Shown piece by piece: positions 48,131 to 60,092 of a DNA stretch of 64,000 nucleotides. The notes beneath the pieces were generated by a model. The model saw only the letters and a list, made by a program, of their open reading frames with translations, searched no databases and was not told where the DNA came from. A program made the position numbers and the translations under genes. Origin of the DNA: Endocalyx cinctus (Eukaryota > Ascomycota > Sordariomycetes > Amphisphaeriales > Apiosporaceae). Numbering within the stretch: position 1 is the stretch's first letter; every line of letters starts with the position of its first letter. The stretch covers positions 1,426,001 to 1,490,000 of the forward strand of contig BCKC01000002.1 of assembly GCA_001600455.1 (NCBI GenBank). Direction: 5' to 3'.

Positions 48131-50167
48131 ATGTCGCAGAGGGATCCTGGGCGTCGAACCGCTTCACCTCGGACATCAACATCTCCGACGGTCACGGGCA
48201 ACTTGACAGACGCAACGCCGGCAGACCAACCGGGTTCTCTCAAGAGAAGAAGTGACGATCCTCGAACGACGGAGGGCGGGGCCGAGGCGGATCAGTCTGC
48301 TACGATACCGCGAACAAATGGCGATCCCACGCAATCGTATATGATCAGAGACCTTGCCGTCCGCAGTATCCTCAACCCTTCGGAAACGTACCCGTCTGGG
48401 GCAACAGCAGCAGCCTCCTCTTCTTCCGCTTCTCCTTCCGTTCCTCCTACCGGCCTCCCGGAAATAAACGCGGCGGGCTTTCAGGCCGGCGGAAGTCCCA
48501 CCGGCCGTCTCCCGCCGTTCATGTTCCAGGGGGACAGGATGGGGAGCCAGTCGCCCACGACGAGCCAGCAGCATCCGGCCGTGGGAGCGGTGCGGCGGAT
48601 GCTGACGCCGCGATCGCCGAGATCTGGCAGCATAGGGGGTCTCGACCCTTCTTTTCGAACGCCGACGCCTCAGCAGCAGCAGCCGTCGTCACAGCAATAT
48701 TTTCCTCCCGTTCCCGTAGGGCAGCAGCCTCCTCGAGCGTATTCGGCCGACGTTTCGACCCCGCACGCGTACGAGCATCACCATTCGCCGCATCCGAGCG
48801 GCGGGCCGCTCATGCAGCCCGCGCGAAGCGAGCCCCGTAATATCGCCGGTCCGCCGACTAGCCTCCCACCGTTAACGACGTCGACACCCCGCGCCGTATC
48901 GCACCCGATCCCAGGTCATATGAACGCTCCGCCGATGCAACAGCAGCATAGTCCCGGCGGTACTCTGCTGACACCTCCGTTTCCTCAAGGAATGACACCC
49001 GCCCCTGGGAGGGGTTTCCCACCACCGCCTGGACCTCCTCTCCCGCCTCATTTGTCACCTCATCATCATCACCATCATTCATCTGTCTCACCATCGCCGC
49101 AGGGGGGAGGTGGCGGCGATCCTCGATGGGGTGGACCCGGCGGGTATCCCGGTCCGACGGCACAACAACAGCAGCAGCAGCAGCATCAGCAACAACAACA
49201 ACAACAACAACAAGGCGGGCCCGCGGAAGCGGGACCGTCCTCGTCGGCGGAAGGGCAAGGCTTGTTCGGGATCCTACCGACGCACGGACGGAACATATTC
49301 GTGCCGATCGAGATGTACCAAGGGTCGCGGCAGGCGGACGAGAAGCGGCACCGAAACGCGGGCGCGTCGGCGCGGTTCCGGCAGCGGAAGAAGGACCGCG
49401 AGAGGCTGCAGACGATCACGATCCAGCGGCTCGAGAGCCGGAACTCGGACGTCGAGAAGCGCCTGCAGGACTCCGAGACCGCCCGCAAGCGGCTCATGAC
49501 CGACTTCGACCGCCTGCGGTCCGAGAGCGATCGCCTGAGGGATCTGCTCGTGAGCGCCGGCTTCCCGCAAAACCCCGCGACGGCTTTGCAGACGGGCGAA
49601 CCCTCTTCTTCTTCTGCTTCTGCTTCGGTTTCGTCTGCGGCCGCGGCTTCTTCTCCTTCCTCTTACGCCGATCGAACTTCGCTTCACCCTCATCCGCATC
49701 AACAGCACCAACCGCATCCGCACCAACACCAACACCAACACCCGCCTCCTCCGCCCCCCGCTATACCCCCTATGTCGCAGGCGTACGGAGCGAGCGACCC
49801 GGCATTAACGGGCGAGCGACCCACGCAACGGCGAAGAACGGAACCCCAGCTGAACTACGCAACGTCGACGATCCCCCCGCCGAGCGCTTACGCGGGGGGT
49901 TCTCATCCTCCTCATCCTCCTCCACCGTCCCTTTCGCAACCGGGAACGCCTTTAACGCAGGCGAGATTACCGCCGCTCAGACTCGATCCTCAACAACAGC
50001 AACAACAACTACCGCAAACGCCGGGCGCCGTCGAATCGACCGCGAGCACGCCCGTCATGCAAACGCTACCGCCTTTTAAACGAGAGCCTTACGAGTCCGG
50101 GTGGGCGACGCGTCCGAATGGCGGCGGTGGTAGTGGTGGTGGTGGAGGTGGGGCGTACGACCGTTGA
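48131..50167 (+). CDS. bZIP transcription factor with long Gln/His/Pro-rich arms
   Basis: Sequence-specific nuclear regulator. Single exon from the ATG at 48131 (MSQRDPGRR), 678 aa. The bZIP lies at about 403-477: basic region KRHRNAGASARFRQRKK (N-x7-R signature), followed by a coiled coil with heptad-spaced hydrophobic residues (IQRLESRNSDVEKRL to LRDLLVSAGF). The flanks are low complexity: a poly-Q block coded by CAG/CAA (49163-49213), His runs, Pro-rich stretches and a Gly-rich C-terminus. Such arms are typical of activation domains. The RNAGASARFRQRK basic region belongs to a Pezizomycotina bZIP group, but I do not recognise the exact orthologue. The frame stays open for 89 codons upstream of the ATG without a Met, so an upstream exon or a non-AUG start cannot be excluded. 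Confidence 0.88.
   Translation: MSQRDPGRRTASPRTSTSPTVTGNLTDATPADQPGSLKRRSDDPRTTEGGAEADQSATIPRTNGDPTQSYMIRDLAVRSILNPSETYPSGATAAASSSSASPSVPPTGLPEINAAGFQAGGSPTGRLPPFMFQGDRMGSQSPTTSQQHPAVGAVRRMLTPRSPRSGSIGGLDPSFRTPTPQQQQPSSQQYFPPVPVGQQPPRAYSADVSTPHAYEHHHSPHPSGGPLMQPARSEPRNIAGPPTSLPPLTTSTPRAVSHPIPGHMNAPPMQQQHSPGGTLLTPPFPQGMTPAPGRGFPPPPGPPLPPHLSPHHHHHHSSVSPSPQGGGGGDPRWGGPGGYPGPTAQQQQQQQHQQQQQQQQQGGPAEAGPSSSAEGQGLFGILPTHGRNIFVPIEMYQGSRQADEKRHRNAGASARFRQRKKDRERLQTITIQRLESRNSDVEKRLQDSETARKRLMTDFDRLRSESDRLRDLLVSAGFPQNPATALQTGEPSSSSASASVSSAAAASSPSSYADRTSLHPHPHQQHQPHPHQHQHQHPPPPPPAIPPMSQAYGASDPALTGERPTQRRRTEPQLNYATSTIPPPSAYAGGSHPPHPPPPSLSQPGTPLTQARLPPLRLDPQQQQQQLPQTPGAVESTASTPVMQTLPPFKREPYESGWATRPNGGGGSGGGGGGAYDR
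49163..49213 (+). repeat. CAG/CAA trinucleotide repeat coding for poly-Gln
   Basis: About 17 codons, nearly all Gln with one His, inside the bZIP gene; length is likely variable between strains. Confidence 0.9.
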
Positions 50168-52293
50168 ACGGGAAAATAAAGAGAGAAAAAAACAAAACAA
50201 CAATCTATTCCTTCTTCCTTTTTCTCTTCGTTGTACGAAGAATAGGAAAAAGATCATATCTTTTGAAATCTCGCGATATTATACCTTTATAATAATCCCC
50301 CCCAATCTAATATTCCTCTTACTTTTTTTTTTCGCTTACTTTATATTGGGTGGAAATACATATCTTTTTTTAATAATTCTTTTTTCCTTACAGTCGACTT
50401 TACTTTTTCCTTTTGATTATTTTTTATTTAGACGACTATATTCTGTATAGTTTCGGGCAACCGAGAAACACAAAAAAAGTTCTTGGGTATAGGGAAATAA
50501 GGGGGAGGTGGTTTTGGAAGACGAAAGGGAGTTGTTGATTCTTTTTATTTACTTTTTGCTTGTTTCTTTTTTGCTATACTTTATACCAGGAAGGCTTAAA
50601 AAAAAGAAAGAAAGAAGAGGCATTAATCTTGGTATTGGCGAGATGGGTGAATATTATTTTTTTCCTTGGTCGTCTAAAGAGTCGAAAGAGAGAAAAAAAA
50701 AGCCAAATAAAACAAACCAGAGCAAACCAAGACGAACCCCTTCAAGCAGACCCAAGTCTCCAAGATTTAAGCAGCCTAAGCTTATATTATTCCCCCTTCC
50801 TCTGATTTAACGACACACTCTGGATCAAAGTGATCGTCTTTCCTCTCCCTCTCCATTATCTTTTGTTTATTTCATCTTTCATTTGTCGTCATGGGATTTC
50901 TATAATACTATCTATACCATTCCTCGATCTATTATTTTACAGGAAGAAAGTGGTCACCGGCCCCGTAGGCTAGGCGAAACCGGCGTTTTCGGTGTTGGTA
51001 ATCGGCGTTGCTTCGTTATTGTTGTTGTTTTTTCTCGATGGACAGAAAATCATATTCGGAATTAAATTTTTTTTTTTTTTTTTTTTTTTTTACGTACTTG
51101 CACTCCTATAGTGTTTGTGATTTTGACTAAAAAGAAATAAATTCAAGTCAAAGAGGATAATCAGATTGAAGAAAAGAAAAAAGGGAAACCATAAGATTGT
51201 CTATTAACTCTGTTACTGTTATTATCTCAATGCAACCCCAGCTCCTTATGCGTTTGTTCTTAGACGTAATAAAAGAACAAATTCAGAAATTCGGGTGCTT
51301 ATCTATACTCATCTCCTACAGAATCATTTGCTATAATGTGTATATGCTGTCCAGGAGACTGGAGGTAAATCAGGTTGACACCAGTGTCTCGAAGAATTCC
51401 AAGTAATTAAGACCTCAAACAAATGAGTGCTGAGATAATGACGGTTTTGTTTTCTTTTTTTTGATCCCTCTTGATAGAGAGTTAAATACGAAATTCCGGC
51501 TGGTACCATACTTCATAATTCAACTTCATGATTATCCCGTCTTTTTGATCGTAAAATCTTTTCTCCTTTTTTATATATAAAAAAGTCCCTCTCGAGAATA
51601 GTAATTAGTGCTTTCAAAAAATGCCGACCTAATAGTAATTGGGAAAAAAAAGAAAGAGGGACAGAATAGGAAAAAAAAAAGAAAAGGAGAAAAACGACCA
51701 AGAATGGTATATAGTAGTAGTAGTCTATGACTAACTATAAACAATACCTTAGCCGTGTCGAAAATTCCATCATCGTCATCATTATCATCGCTAAGAAGAG
51801 TGGTGGAGATTTGAGAGGGATTGTGAATAGAGAAAAAAAAANAATAAAAAAAAGGGGGGGGGGAGTGAGAAAATAAACCAATACAATATCCCGTCTCTCG
51901 TCAGCGATAATCATCCATCCAATTTTCATGCATTCCATTTTCACTTCCTAACGCCCAAGCTTCCCTTAGTTCTCCGGAGCGTGTGCCGTCTGAGTATATA
52001 ACTTCTTGTTCTTTTTTTTTTTTTTATTCTTTTATTTTCATGTCTTCTCATATTTATATAGATGATGGGAGTGGAGGGGCAGGAGGGAGAGGGAAATAGG
52101 CAGTAAAAAACGAGCAGTAAAAAGCTATGACAAAATTCAGCTTCCCGGTGATGAAATACAAAGCAATAAAGAATCATGCAATTTGCTAGCTTGTTGTGAG
52201 GGTATTTCGTAATCAAGGATATATAAAAGACAGGTCGAGGGTAATATACGCAAATGAGAAGAGAAAAAAAAACTGGTTCAAAAGACAAAGAAA
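50168..52293. other. Convergent intergenic region bZIP / Zn2Cys6 gene
   Basis: Holds both 3' UTRs, many A/T tracts including T25 (51067-51091), and one undetermined base (N) at 51842 inside an A-run next to a G-run, an assembly weak point. No supported gene. Confidence 0.65.
51067..51091. repeat. Poly-T tract (T25)
   Basis: Uninterrupted run of 25 T. Confidence 0.9.
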
Positions 52294-55200
52294 TCATCTA
52301 TAACCATCTGGGGGGTACAAAGGCGGCACGTTGACAATTGGTCCCGCCACCTGAACCGTCTGGTGGTGGCTATGGTTGTGGCTGTGATGATGATGGTGAC
52401 CGATTCCGTACGCATCAAAGCTGTCGGGAGGATGCAGAGGATGAGTAATCGTGATTCCACCGGTCGTTTGCGCCGGCCACTGACCCCACAAAGTCTCGAA
52501 ATCGAATTCGGCATCGCCATTGAGCGGATCAACGCCCGAGCCCAAGCCCGGAGCCGCCGCGACCGCCGTGTTCAGCGTGACGCTACCCTCTGGACTCGGT
52601 TGCTGAAGGCCAGGCGGCATGATAGTGGGCATCGCGGGTCCCCCCTGCGGCAGCGCCGCGGCGGCGGCCGCCATCGCTATCGAGGATCGATCTTTCACCG
52701 GCGCCGTTGTGGTCGAAAAATGCTCGTTCGGCCCCGTTCCTCCTCCTCCCGCCGCCGCGACTTTCTCCTGGTCGAAAAACAAGATCGGCGTGAGACGCGC
52801 GTCCGTCGACGGTAGCAGTGTGGCTAACTTGCGGTTGGAAACGGCTGATATCCTCGCCCGTGGCAGCTCGTCCTTGTACTCCCCTATCGCCTCATGGAAC
52901 GTGTTGACGATGTATAGAACCCGGCCGGCCTGCGCGTCCTTCGGGGCGCAGAATCCCAGGATCGCTATCGCGCTCCGGATCGAGCTCTCGGCCTCCGGGT
53001 TCTCGTATAAAGAGGCGAACTCGTTGCTTAGCACGACCAGAGCGGCCGCAAAAACGAAATGTCTAAAAAGCTCTTAGCATATTAACGCCTCTTAATTTTT
53101 GGGAACATTATCCTAACAAAAGAAAACAACGAGTGAAACCTTTTTTCTTTTTTTTCTTTTTTTTTTTCGAAGGGGGGGAGGGGGACTCACATTACAAATG
53201 GGTTACTCTCCGGTAAGTACTTGCCGTCCAAGGCGGCTTGGCTTAGGATCAATGTATACTGAGATGCTTCGACGCACACTTTTGCAAAACTTTCCATTCT
53301 ATGACTTATCCGGGGTGACTTATGGTTGTTCGCCGACGCGTTTGTGCACACCTTTTTGAGTAGGTAGAGGAAGAAAGGTCTCGTAAGCAGCATGACAGAA
53401 TGCAGATGAAGAAGGTTCGTGTGGAGCAAGGCGATGCCCGCTTTCCGGTTGATACTGCTATACATGAGATTTTTCCAGTTCATCACGGGGCTCAGGTCCC
53501 TGCTCCAGTTATCCAGGTGATCGGCGATTTCCTGCGCCAGCGACGTCGAGATCTTCCGCTTCGAGTACACCTTTTTCAGCGTGATGCCGATGACGCGGCA
53601 GCTCGAGACGGCGGCGTCGAAGGCGATCAGGTGCGTCGCTTCCGCATCGCTCGTCGGGTTGTTGCTCTCGTCGTCGGCGTCCTCGTCGTCCCCTTCCCCA
53701 GCCGCGACGGCGCTCCTGGTCCTCCTCAGCTCCCGAAAGGCGTGCTCCGAGCAGTCTTCCTCGGATATGGCCGTGGGCCGGCCGAGGCAGGCCGCCAGGA
53801 AGCGATCCATCACGAAGAGCGTCCTCCACACGTTTCTCCGCACCTGTCGCTGCTTCTGCGTGAAGAGCCCCGTTCCCTCCTCTCGGTGCAAACCGAGCGC
53901 AAACGCAGATCGCACCGCCATTCCTACGTATACCCCTTACTATTAGTAAAAACTTCAGGATAGAGAAAAGGGGAGAAAACAGTTTTAGAATCTAGTGTGA
54001 TAATAACAGGAACCGGTTGGATAATCGAATCGGTTGGGGGAGAACAAAAAAAGGTCGGGTTTTGACGCACCAAAGTAGGCGCACGACGCATTCCGCTTCG
54101 ATATCGCAAGCATATACGTCGACATCAGCAAGAGCGCCTGAACGGACCAGAAATCGGCGTCTTCGAATCCGGAAACGGGGTCGGCGAGCCTCTTCGCGCT
54201 GCGGAAAAAGAGCTCGGCGCGGACGTGGGGCTCGTTTCGGAGCTTATCGATCATCGCCGCCTCCATCGAACCGGCAACGGGGGCGGCCATGACGAGGCCG
54301 ATGGCGAGAACCAGGAAAAGCAAGCATAGGTCGGGCTGGGAGTGGTTTAAGGGATCCTTGTAGCATTCTTCCACCGATTCGAGAAAGCTGTTCTTGTCAA
54401 AAACTTCGAGATATCCTGTGGTCTAAGTAACGTGGTTTAGCATGATATTGCCCCGCCAGAGAAGGGGTGGGGAAACACAAAAATATGCTCGTACATTCGT
54501 GAAAAAAGAGTCTATCAGGACATCGGCTATTCGACGATCTGGAAGGACGCCTGTAGGTCTTACATTTTGAGGCATCGGAATCGTGTTTTCCATGATCATG
54601 TGTCGGCTCGGATCGATGGTGAAGTTGGAAGGCCCCGTGCAGTTTTCAACGATCATTCGAACAAACTGTAGGCATGATAGCGTTGCCGAGTCGCCAACAT
54701 AAACTGAAACTCTCAGATCAGTATTTAAATACTACTATAGTTATTCTAGAACGCTTTAAAACCCCATTTCCACTGACACCGCCGTTACTGCTACTGCTAC
54801 AGTTGTCGTGAAGCACTTTAAGAGGTGAAAGCGGTGGGCGCATAGTTTGGAGATACGGAGAGAGTCTATTACTTACGAAGGCGACCAGTGGAGTCCTGAA
54901 GCATGCGCTGCGACGGGTAGAGCTCCGCCTCGTCGGCCGCTACGGTGGTGACGCTGGCTCTGGACTGAGCGTCGAACTCGCGATCACCGGGGACGCCCAG
55001 GTGACGGTCGGGCCCGGCTGCTTTTACTGTCGCTGGATGGGTCGCGTTTACCGTTGCCACGATCGGCGGCATTGCGTGATCCATTTCAGAACCATCGGAT
55101 GGCTGATTCCACAAGTTGTACGAAGAGTTACGCCTCGTAGAACCGTGGCCGCTCTCCACGGAGGACTTCAGCATCCTCGGCGAGCCATCAACGCGGCGAC

Positions 55201-55857
55201 GCTTGGTGGGCGACCCTAAGGACTCTTGGGAACCGGATCGATCCAGGTTGGCCGGCCTGTATTCGCAGTCAAGCCGCCGTTTAGTGCAGGTGTTGCATGG
55301 TTTCAAACCGTTGCACTACAAATGACATCCTCGTTAGCTGAATGTCATCTCGAATGAAGATGCTAGTTTCATTTGAGGCATTATCATTATTATTCTTCCC
55401 CTTCTTGACAATAAGTCTAGGAAATGAAAGCGACTCAGTATACGGGAGTTAGAGGCTGGAGTCAGCTTAGCGGAATGTCTTTTTTTCTTTTTTCTTTCTT
55501 TTTTTTTTTTTTTTTCGGTGAGGAAAAATGCAGGTAATCCCAATTGCACGAAAGTGTATGTAGTCAGCAGCAGGCTTTGTGCAAGGTTGGAAGAGTTCCC
55601 ATCCCTAGTAGTGAACCCCCCCTTGACGATGCGCATGTGCGATAAGCGTTTTGACAGGTGACCCGAGGATTCACTCCGGGGATAACGGTTCCGTCAGGAT
55701 CCAGCCTCGAAGCTTGGTATCTCGCAAGAAAATGGATAATAATAGCAAGAAAAAAAAAACGACGATATCTACATACTTTCTGCTTTCTGCGCTTACAAGA
55801 TTCGCAGGCTTGAGCAGTGCGCTGCCGCTTGTCTGGTTCAACCTTAGGTCGTGTCAT
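52294..55857 (-). CDS. Zn(II)2Cys6 transcription factor with fungal-specific regulatory domain
   Basis: Six exons: 55857-55777, 55315-54877, 54703-54495, 54422-54071, 53923-53191, 53062-52294. All introns are GT-AG, phases agree, 860 aa. Joining exons 1 and 2 completes a perfect zinc cluster CX2CX6CX5CX2CX6C with Cys 18, 21, 28, 34, 37 and 44. Exon 3 opens with LYVGDSATLSCLQFVRMIVENC, a block common before the fungal_trans domain. That domain (about residues 250-560) has YLEVFDKNSFLESVEECY, SVQALLLMSTYMLAISKRNASCAYFGMAVRSAFALGLHRE and RRNVWRTLFVMDRFLAACLGRP. An acidic insert (GEGDDEDADDE) follows, and the C-terminus is Pro/Gly/His-rich with a WGQW motif. It binds CGG-type sites in the nucleus; target genes are unknown. 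Intron 1 is 461 bp and splits the zinc cluster. Confidence 0.93.
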
Positions 55858-58800
55858 GATGGTTCGAAGCACAAGTAGGATCAGGTCACATCCGCCATCC
55901 GACAAGGTAGCCACACGAGGCAACAAGTAGGTCTCAAGTCGGACAATGGGGGGGAAAAGATAATAATTATAATTATAAAAGAATCAGGTTATTGATGACT
56001 CGGGACGGCGCCGAAAGTTTACGGACTGATTAACTTAACGGACGGGGACGGTCTCGGATGCGGACAAAAAGATTGTGGTCTTAATGAGCTTAGTTCTCCT
56101 ATCGGGAAAGTTCAACGGGGGTACAAGAGAGGAAAAAAAGACCTCGGGGAAATGATACAAGAACGAAGCTAAACTGACAAGTCAGAGAGGATGGATCAGC
56201 CGACTGTGTACTCCAGGATATCAATCAGCCTGCATGAGAGAGATGTCGATAGCGGGGTTTCTGATATAAGATCGCAATATACGTCAAATAAGTGCTCAAA
56301 AAGGACCCGGAAAGAAAATGAAGAGATGTATTATAAAGTGAGAAGGACGATATTATACTATGTAAGAGGCTAAAGATAGAACAAAGTGAAGCCAGGTAGC
56401 CCGCTTAGAGGCCCAAGGCGTCGTAGGCTAGTATAATAGTAATAATGACGAGGATAATGATAATGAGGAGAACAAATAGAGGATAAAAGGATCGGATGTG
56501 GGAGGTTTGTGTACGAAAAGAAATCAATAATCCTTGAAGAGTAATGGTGGTCGGTAGAATGCAAGCAAGGACAGAGGGTAGCAGGCGAACATGTTTTTAC
56601 GCGCTCCCACCCTTTCGATAAGCTAAATGAGTTTTTTTTTTTAACAGCTGAATTTTGAATGGTCTCGACTAGAAAGTTCTTTTTTGTTTAATTTTATTAT
56701 TATTGCTACTATTGTTATTATTAAGATTATTCCATATATGATGTGATAAAGAAAGAGAGAGAAAAATTGATGAGAAACGAAAGGTAGGCTGCAAATGATA
56801 TTGGGGGGATGATTGGACGACCTTTTCTGAGTCAATCAAGTGAGACTCGCCCGTTGGTTCGGGATGGCAGTCGATGTGGCGTCTGCGCTGTCAATTCAGG
56901 TGGTAGTAAAAGAAATAATTAAAGAAAAAAAAACACTATGAGATTGATTGTCATTGTTATTAGTCCTTCTTATTCCTTCTACCCCCCCTTTACCTTTGTT
57001 GCGTGAATGAACGCACATTATCTTGTAGAACAATCGATATTGTCCGTACCCCTGGTAATGATCCCCGCCCTGTAGTATGAAGAATAAATAAAAACACCAG
57101 AACATGCGTGTGGAGCTTCGATAGACGAAGACCACTGAAATAGAGGAGGGGAAAGCGCACCACTCACAGGAGGAAACTCGGAAATCAGAAAACGCAATAA
57201 AAGAAATAAAAAGTAGTCAAATACCGCAAAGGAAGAAAAAAACGTGACTGGTTAACTAGATTATAGGGTTCATTATTACCCGCCTCATATTTTTTTTTTT
57301 TCTTTCTAACTTCTCTTAAATCAAATTAATAAGATGATATTATAGGTTAATTGTAATAATTCCTGGTGATGCTGTTCTCATAATAGGTCGGGTTATTGGT
57401 TATGGATGGTGTGGGAATGGTAGATGTTGTTTCTGAAGCGTAGTGTATATATAGTATATAAATATATATCATAGGAATTAAGGTACGGGAGTCCCCACAC
57501 GTGTCGGAGAAGAGGATTCACTATCCTCTACATAGTAGATATACCATAAAAACAAGGAGCAAAGAAGAAGAAGAAAAAAAGAGATGGGGGGAAGAAGCCG
57601 GGTGCAATATCCGAGGAAAGCAGAGGTAGCTGAAAAAGGCATGAAAGGTAAACCGTGATACCTAAAGGAAAACACGATTCTTTCGAATTTCCTGATTAGG
57701 GTCATGGCTTGCAAGGTATGAAGAACGGTCAAGTGTAAAGTGTATCATCGCATGTTATTATCCACGAGATCTCGAATCTGGAAAAAAGAATGTTGGGTTC
57801 CTCTTAGGCGATGAACATGCCTACCTAGATAGGTACATACGTTTACGTATACGTATACGTATCTTGTTTGTTTACCTTGATTGAGGAAAAATACTTTTTA
57901 CCTAAGGCAAAGGTATAATACGCGGCCGTGATAAATACTACACTACATACATATAACCGAATAGCCAGGTTAACCAGGATCTTAATTTGAAGAAGAAAAA
58001 GTGATTGGGCACTTGCCCAGGTACTTGGTATATCAGTTATATTAGATACAAGAAGTATACAAGGTTGATCTGTCTTATCCCAAGGTTTGAGTACCGTAAA
58101 TCATAACCAATATATTAAAGAAAAGATGTACACTTTAAGTAATCTTCTTATGGCTTGCTTTGTATACTAGTATACTAAAGATATATACATACCTAGGTAG
58201 TGTACGTAAGATATTTGAATATCTCCAACATTGCTACATCTAGGTTCGAGTGGAGAAAAACTAGCTACGCAGCTACGGCGCAGCTACGGTACCTAACCTA
58301 GTATAAGAGGATCCTGTTGAGCCGCAACTTTCAGTCAACGGCATAGAGAGCAGGGAGCGGGAAGAGCGGGCAGTAGGTAGTATAGAGTAGAATATGTAGT
58401 TTAGTGCTCACCGATCCAGAGTTTTGTTGACCGGGTTTAGTAGAGTGAATGCTTAGATTTTTATAGATACTTATACTACTTAGTAGTTTACATACCTAGG
58501 CTAGGTACCTAGGTAGTTTATCTAAATATATGGATATATATATTTCTAGGTATAGTGCATATACTTAAGTATGTATGGATATATACGGAGTATACCTGAT
58601 GTAGGCATATACGGAGTACCTATACCAAGGTATTTACTTATTTTTTTTTATAATTGGGTGCATTATCCGATGAGATTTCAGCTATTAAAACCCTTAAAAG
58701 TTACCCCCCCCTTCTCCCCCCTTCCCCTCCCTCCCTCCAATTCAGCCACCATCTTACACTTGGTTACAAAAGTATCTTCAACATTGGATTTATCATCATT

Positions 58801-59518
58801 ACCTTATCAAATAAAACTCAGCTGAGAAAATTAAGAAAACCATGGTAAATACGACTTCGAGTTATATAATCAGCCAATATCCATGGATCTATCTGACTAG
58901 AGTTTCAAGGTTATGTACGGGTCTTTTCAACTATCCATTACCTCGACGACCCAACATACTATAGTACAGACTGTACGTACAGTATAAGCGTATGTAAGTT
59001 ACCTACTTCGTAAATACACACATATGTACGTACTCTTAGTCGACACATTTAAATGCATCCATGAACATTTTCATCAACACAAACACCTTTGATTTCAAAA
59101 CATATCTCATTATTCATGTAAAATTTTCTCTCCCGAGGGGGGCAATGGAAGCCGAGCCGATCTTTGACTCAATTCCTTCCTTTTTTTGCTTTCCTTGTTT
59201 ATTATTTTTTTTTCTTTTCTTTTCTTTTCTTTTGGCTTCTTCCCATCCTTCTTTTGGTGACATTTTCGTGCACATGTGTCTCGAAACTGTAACGTCCATC
59301 CAACCCTGCGATCCCGAACTTTCTATGCCGATGCTGACATCGAGCCGTTGAATCTTTGGACGGATCATGGATCACGGATCACGCGTCACCGAATAATAGA
59401 TACAGCTTCCAAGGTTTCCTTAGGGGGCACGTGCTAAACTGATTCAATTTCAATTGCAATGGTAATGCTCGGGAAACACAGGTTTTCTCATCACTGGGAT
59501 TTGTTCTAGGTTAGGTGA
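55858..59518. other. 3.7-kb gene-free region
   Basis: Promoter and leader of the Zn2Cys6 gene, then A/T-rich DNA with TACCTA/TAGGTA words (57.8-58.6 kb) and two TACGGAGTA words (58584, 58610). Short GGATCAY direct repeats lie near 59357-59378 and a CACGTG E-box near 59428. No supported gene. Confidence 0.6.
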
Positions 59519-59933
59519 TCACTCGGCAATTCCTGATAGGCCTTCTCTCAGCCGCTGCATCGCCTCTCCCCTTGCGTCTCGCTCTTTTCTTAACCAAGTG
59601 CGCAAACTTCTACCAATAACCTTTACTGCTCTCCAGAATGTAAGGAGCACTCTGAAAAAAAAAAAAAAAAAGATGATACATTCGCTTATTGTAGCTTGAA
59701 TCATTACTAGCTCGTAATAGTACCTCTTACGGGAGTGTTATCTCTTCGCCTCGTCTGAAATGCATATCATCACTAAGTGACTGGGATAGCCGCCATTCTC
59801 TATTCCCGTGGACCGAACTAGGCATACCCGAAGTAGTGACTCTTCCCGTCGTAGATACACGTATCACCGACGTCTTCCTATCACCATGACTCCTTGGCGG
59901 AAAGGTCGGAGGGGGGATTATTTTTTTTAGCAT
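59519..59933 (-). CDS. Candidate two-exon small protein (111 aa), weak
   Basis: ATG at 59933, exon 1 59933-59731, intron 59730-59652 (GTAAGA donor, long poly-pyrimidine tract, TTTCAG acceptor), exon 2 59651-59519 with a TGA stop. Phase 2 fits on both sides. The product starts MLKKIIPPP, is Arg/Ser-rich in the middle, and ends with a helix-forming basic/hydrophobic segment (VLLTFWRAVKVIGRSLRTWL, then RKERDARGEAMQRLREGL). I recognise no family. In favour: strong splice signals that preserve the frame, and a head-to-head position 159 bp from the CoA-transferase gene. Against: short, no known motif, and exon 1 has no clear codon signature. Confidence 0.3.
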
Positions 59934-59989
59934 ATATATCTCTCTTTAACATTCGCGATAGATAGCTTAAGATTCCGTGATGGAATACA

Positions 59990-59997
59990 TATAAAAG
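59990..59997 (+). promoter_or_regulatory. TATA box of the CoA-transferase gene
   Basis: TATAAAAG lies 103 bp upstream of the ATG at 60093. A C/T-rich stretch (about 60068-60090) precedes the ATG, a common arrangement at well-expressed fungal genes. Confidence 0.55.
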
Positions 59998-60092
59998 ATG
60001 CGATAATCTCCACCTTTCCTACCAGTATCTCCATACGCTGCAATATTACGTATCATTCGTACCTTTGCCCCCCTCCCTCCCCTCCTTACATC

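Noticed and set aside
49126..50079. 317-codon frame overlapping the bZIP gene
   Set aside because: Shadow of the GC-rich, repeat-rich bZIP coding sequence; Arg/Thr/Ser low complexity with no domain.
52294..55857. Several separate genes instead of one Zn2Cys6 factor
   Set aside because: All five introns have proper ends, phases match, and the joins recreate the zinc cluster and fungal_trans blocks.
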